Source: a virus. From it: a stretch of DNA of 24,015 nucleotides. Shown piece by piece: positions 21,937-24,015 of this stretch. Under the pieces are notes generated by a model. It did no database searches, was not told where the DNA came from, and saw only the letters and a program-made list of their open reading frames with translations. Location: positions 1 through 24,015 of IMG/VR virus record IMGVR_UViG_3300047661_000107; one strand, written 5' to 3'. A program made the translations under genes and the position numbers. The stretch's first letter is position 1; each line of letters starts with the position of its first letter.

Positions 21937-22256
21937 GCAGGATAACGTAGTATTCACGCCTCAAAAAAATGGCCATGCGGCCACGGAGGTCGCAAGCGAC
22001 TTTTATTTGATCGCCTATATCACGAAGTCCGATCCTTACAATGCAAGTGTCGGCTTAGAAGCAGTCCGGAATCCGTCGCTAGAGGCGAAAAAAACAATCA
22101 AATTAAAAATCATTTTGAATATTAATGAAATATATTGATATTTACTATGATTTTCTGTATAGATATTCATTTGAATCTATTGGACTATCTCAACTTGAGA
22201 TCGGAAAGGGAATATATCATGAGATATGTCCATGATTCTAGTGTTACTCTTTTCGG

Positions 22257-22424
22257 GCGCTCATTCACCTCGCATTAAAACAAGGCATCACCGCCCTCTT
22301 CGTCCCGGAACGAGAATTCCAGCCGTTCATAAGAGGCGGCGTGATTTTTGTCTCCGCTGAGGCGATGGAATTAAGCCCAGATATCGTGACAGCCATAGTG
22401 CTTAGGCTTATGACAGAGGACTAA
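22257..22424 (+). pseudogene. Possible remnant of a small gene
   Basis: This frame ends at TAA 22422 and reads ALIHLALKQGITALFVPERE, then FQPFIRGGVIFVSAEAMELS and IVTAIVLRLMTED. No ATG, GTG or TTG starts it. The frame from ATG 22219 (MRYVHDSSVTLFGRSFTSH, with GGAAAGGG upstream) overlaps it and would join after a one-base shift near 22253. It resembles the C-terminus of the 18661-18855 protein (both have G-x-T-x3-[IV]-P-E-x3-x-P-F). Function is unknown. Confidence 0.35.
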
Positions 22425-22430
22425 AGAGGA

Positions 22431-22459
22431 TGGAAGAGGCGCAGATTGCGCCTCTTCCA
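22431..22459. promoter_or_regulatory. 13-bp perfect hairpin just upstream of the integrase
   Basis: TGGAAGAGGCGCA (22431-22443) and its exact complement (22447-22459) are separated by GAT. The right arm ends 8 bases before the integrase ATG, and no T-run follows, so this is not a usual terminator. A 13-codon frame from ATG 22430 (MEEAQIAPLPQSR) covers the hairpin and ends as ATGA with the integrase start. Confidence 0.6.
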
Positions 22460-22467
22460 CAAAGCAG

Positions 22468-24015
22468 ATGAGACATACGAAAGCAAAACGAAAAGACTGT
22501 CGGTATGCGATCTATCTTCGCTGCTCAACCGACGACCAGGCCCAAAAAGACTTCACCACAATCGATGCGCAGCGAGAGCTTGACGAGATCCATGTGCGAT
22601 CCCTTGGCGGAAGCGTCGTGCGGGAATATGCGGATGAAGGAAAAAGCGGGACGAATCTCGAAAGACCTGGTTGGAAGGCGATGCTCGATGCGGCAGACCG
22701 CAAGGAATTTGACGCGGTTTGTGTCACGTACATGAGCCGCCTCGGACGCGGCGAGATGTACACGATCGCTCAGTATGAGCTTTCGAAGCGTCACATTTTC
22801 GTCGAGATGGTCAAGGAGAAGTTCGCCGACGATCTGGCTGGCTACATGACCAAAACCATGACCACCATGATGGACGGCTTTTATCCCAAAATGGTCGGTC
22901 AATGGACGCGAACGAAAATGGAGCGGATGGTCGAGCGAGGATACCACTGCGGAGGCATTACGCCGTTCGGTTACAAAACCGAAACAGTCACCGACGCCGC
23001 CGGATTTCACGCGCCCGGCAAAGAGCCGCCCAAGCGCCTAGTCCCCGACGAAGAAAAAGCGCCGCTTGTGAGGAATGCTTACAATATGGCAACTCATCGC
23101 GCGGGAATGAATCAGATCGCTCGCTATCTCACCGCAACCAGCGGAAGGCGCTGGTACTCGACAATCGTCAAGCATCTGCTGACGTCCGAAACGTACAAAG
23201 GGATTCAGGTTTTCGGCGACTGGCGCAACGATCGCGCCCACGAAGCCATTATCGACGCCGAAACTTGGCAAACGGTTCAGGAGATTTTAGAGGAAAGGGA
23301 TATTCGAATGTTTACTCGAGATCGCAACGAATACACTTATCTATTTCGCGGCCTCGTCTGGTGCCCGTACTGCAAATGCCAGTACACGACGCGCAGCGCC
23401 CACGGCCGCAACGGCATTTTCCATTACTATTCCTGCCAGCATGCCGACAAAAACGCCAAATGCCCGGTTGGCAGAGTCAATGCCGACAAACTCCACGAAG
23501 TCGTCTTCGAGCAGATCCGCATCGCCGTCGAAAATCCCGCTGCGATGAAGGCCATGTACGACGAATACGCTAAAAACTGGGATCCCGAGCTACTGCCGGA
23601 AGAAGGCGAATACGACCTCCTGATGAAGCGTAGAGAAGCACTTGAGTTTCAAACAGTCAATCTTACCCGCGCAATCGCCGGAGGCCAGGCCCTCGCATCG
23701 CTGATCGCGGCGCTCGAGAAAACCGAAAAGGACATCTCGGATATCGACAAGAGGATGGGAGAAATTATCGGGGCAATCAAAGCCACTAAGCTCGTCAAGC
23801 CGACAATCGAACAGATGCAGGTCTCTTGGAAAGAATTTCTTGAATCGTGGAAGGAAACGCCAGAGGAGCTGAAGGAAAAAGCAGCGCATCTCTTCATCCG
23901 CCGCATCACCGTCACAAACAAAAGACGCGCTGAGATAGAAGTCGAATCGGTTCCTATCTCAGCGCGGGAGTTGGTTCGCTTAAGCGAACAACATGGGAGC
24001 GGGGGTTGGACTTGA
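22468..24015 (+). CDS. Large serine recombinase (phage integrase)
   Basis: The protein is 515 residues, ending exactly at the window edge. The resolvase domain starts CRYAIYLRCSTDDQ with nucleophile Ser20, and the conserved REYADEGKSGTNLERPGW, YMSRLGRG follows. A recombinase domain (about 165-270) contains TPFGYKTE, TSETYKGIQVFG and HEAIIDAETWQTVQ. A zinc ribbon uses Cys299, Cys302, Cys323 and Cys332, and a long coiled coil (about 385-470) follows. These match phage serine integrases, which integrate at attP/attB without a host bend protein. It sits at the end of the phage map beside the repressor. The residue after SRL is Gly where Ser is commonest; it may be tolerated. Confidence 0.92.
   Translation: MRHTKAKRKDCRYAIYLRCSTDDQAQKDFTTIDAQRELDEIHVRSLGGSVVREYADEGKSGTNLERPGWKAMLDAADRKEFDAVCVTYMSRLGRGEMYTIAQYELSKRHIFVEMVKEKFADDLAGYMTKTMTTMMDGFYPKMVGQWTRTKMERMVERGYHCGGITPFGYKTETVTDAAGFHAPGKEPPKRLVPDEEKAPLVRNAYNMATHRAGMNQIARYLTATSGRRWYSTIVKHLLTSETYKGIQVFGDWRNDRAHEAIIDAETWQTVQEILEERDIRMFTRDRNEYTYLFRGLVWCPYCKCQYTTRSAHGRNGIFHYYSCQHADKNAKCPVGRVNADKLHEVVFEQIRIAVENPAAMKAMYDEYAKNWDPELLPEEGEYDLLMKRREALEFQTVNLTRAIAGGQALASLIAALEKTEKDISDIDKRMGEIIGAIKATKLVKPTIEQMQVSWKEFLESWKETPEELKEKAAHLFIRRITVTNKRRAEIEVESVPISARELVRLSEQHGSGGWT

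Larger units (their letters stand above)
21937..22467 (+). other. Region without a convincing gene, between repressor and integrase
   Basis: Only fragments are visible. A frame is open from 21905 to 22138 but has only a TTG start (22007). A hairpin GTCGCAAGCGAC followed by TTTTATTT (21989-22008), after TGGCCATGCGGCCA, may terminate the repressor message. A short frame at 22125-22235 (MKYIDIYYDFLYRYSFESIG) is AT-rich and unsupported. The frame at 22257-22424 is protein-like but lacks a start. A 13-bp hairpin precedes the integrase. The attachment site could lie here, but I cannot see it. Confidence 0.4.

Noticed and set aside
21905-22138. A 77-codon open frame after the repressor that reads like protein
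   Set aside because: No ATG or GTG starts it, the only TTG (22007) has no ribosome site, and it overlaps the repressor end and a likely terminator.
22431-22459. The 13-bp hairpin as a rho-independent terminator
   Set aside because: No T-run follows on either strand close to the stem; position before a start codon favours translational or binding roles.
1-24015. tRNA or rRNA genes and insertion sequences
   Set aside because: No cloverleaf-like conserved stretches, rRNA signatures, transposases or flanking terminal repeats were seen, although small tRNAs cannot be excluded without a search tool.

Overview
The window is most of a temperate, lambda-like siphophage genome, probably an integrated prophage. 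It runs from inside the major capsid gene (left edge, minus strand) to the stop codon of a large serine integrase (right edge, plus strand). The phage backbone has moderate-to-high GC, strong Shine-Dalgarno sites and standard stop codons. I cannot name the host. No gene is close enough to a known model phage to fix a genus, and tail genes are missing because they would lie beyond position 1. Several promoters sit only 6-12 bases upstream of a start codon, so leaderless or short-leader mRNAs appear common here.

Right arm (18.4-24.0 kb). A divergent CI/Cro-type switch (repressor 21433-21936 plus; small HTH protein 21126-21323 minus) faces a shared operator region. Rightward lie about 530 bp with only fragments and then the serine integrase. 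Leftward runs an early operon: Cro-like protein, an unknown 66-aa protein, a VRR-NUC nuclease, an O-like replication initiator and a 62-aa acidic protein. The initiator gene contains the most striking element of the window: a 7-bp core (GCATTGC and close variants) at twelve consecutive positions spaced exactly 22 bp apart, beside a purine-rich tract. This looks like an iteron-type replication origin inside the initiator gene, as in lambda O/ori.

Middle (14.9-18.4 kb, minus). A tail-completion-like gene comes first. It is followed by a translationally coupled set: a ParB-domain protein, an ABC-ATPase/GNAT fusion, a 41-aa peptide and a formyltransferase-fold protein. Upstream of the ParB gene are repeated GTATACGCAAA motifs, including a perfect 15-bp inverted repeat; GTATAC occurs eight times in about 740 bp. 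The set is a candidate nucleic-acid or small-molecule modification module, but its substrate is unknown.

Packaging and head (1-14.9 kb, minus). Small and large terminase subunits are followed, after an interruption, by an unknown protein, a small membrane protein, an NlpC/P60-like lysin, a six-blade Asp-box propeller, a fusion ending in a gpW/DUF6148-like domain, portal, S49 protease with an internal scaffold start, decoration protein and major capsid protein. Lysis and propeller genes between terminase and portal are unusual.

Two AT-rich cargo insertions flank the terminase genes. One is a KAP-family P-loop NTPase (12683-14854 minus). The other is a plus-strand cassette (7.7-10.1 kb) with a broken HigB-like toxin, an intact HigA-like antitoxin, a protein with an RN-x3-H HEPN-type motif and a DUF2971 protein. 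Both look like phage-carried morons, plausibly for exclusion of other phages.
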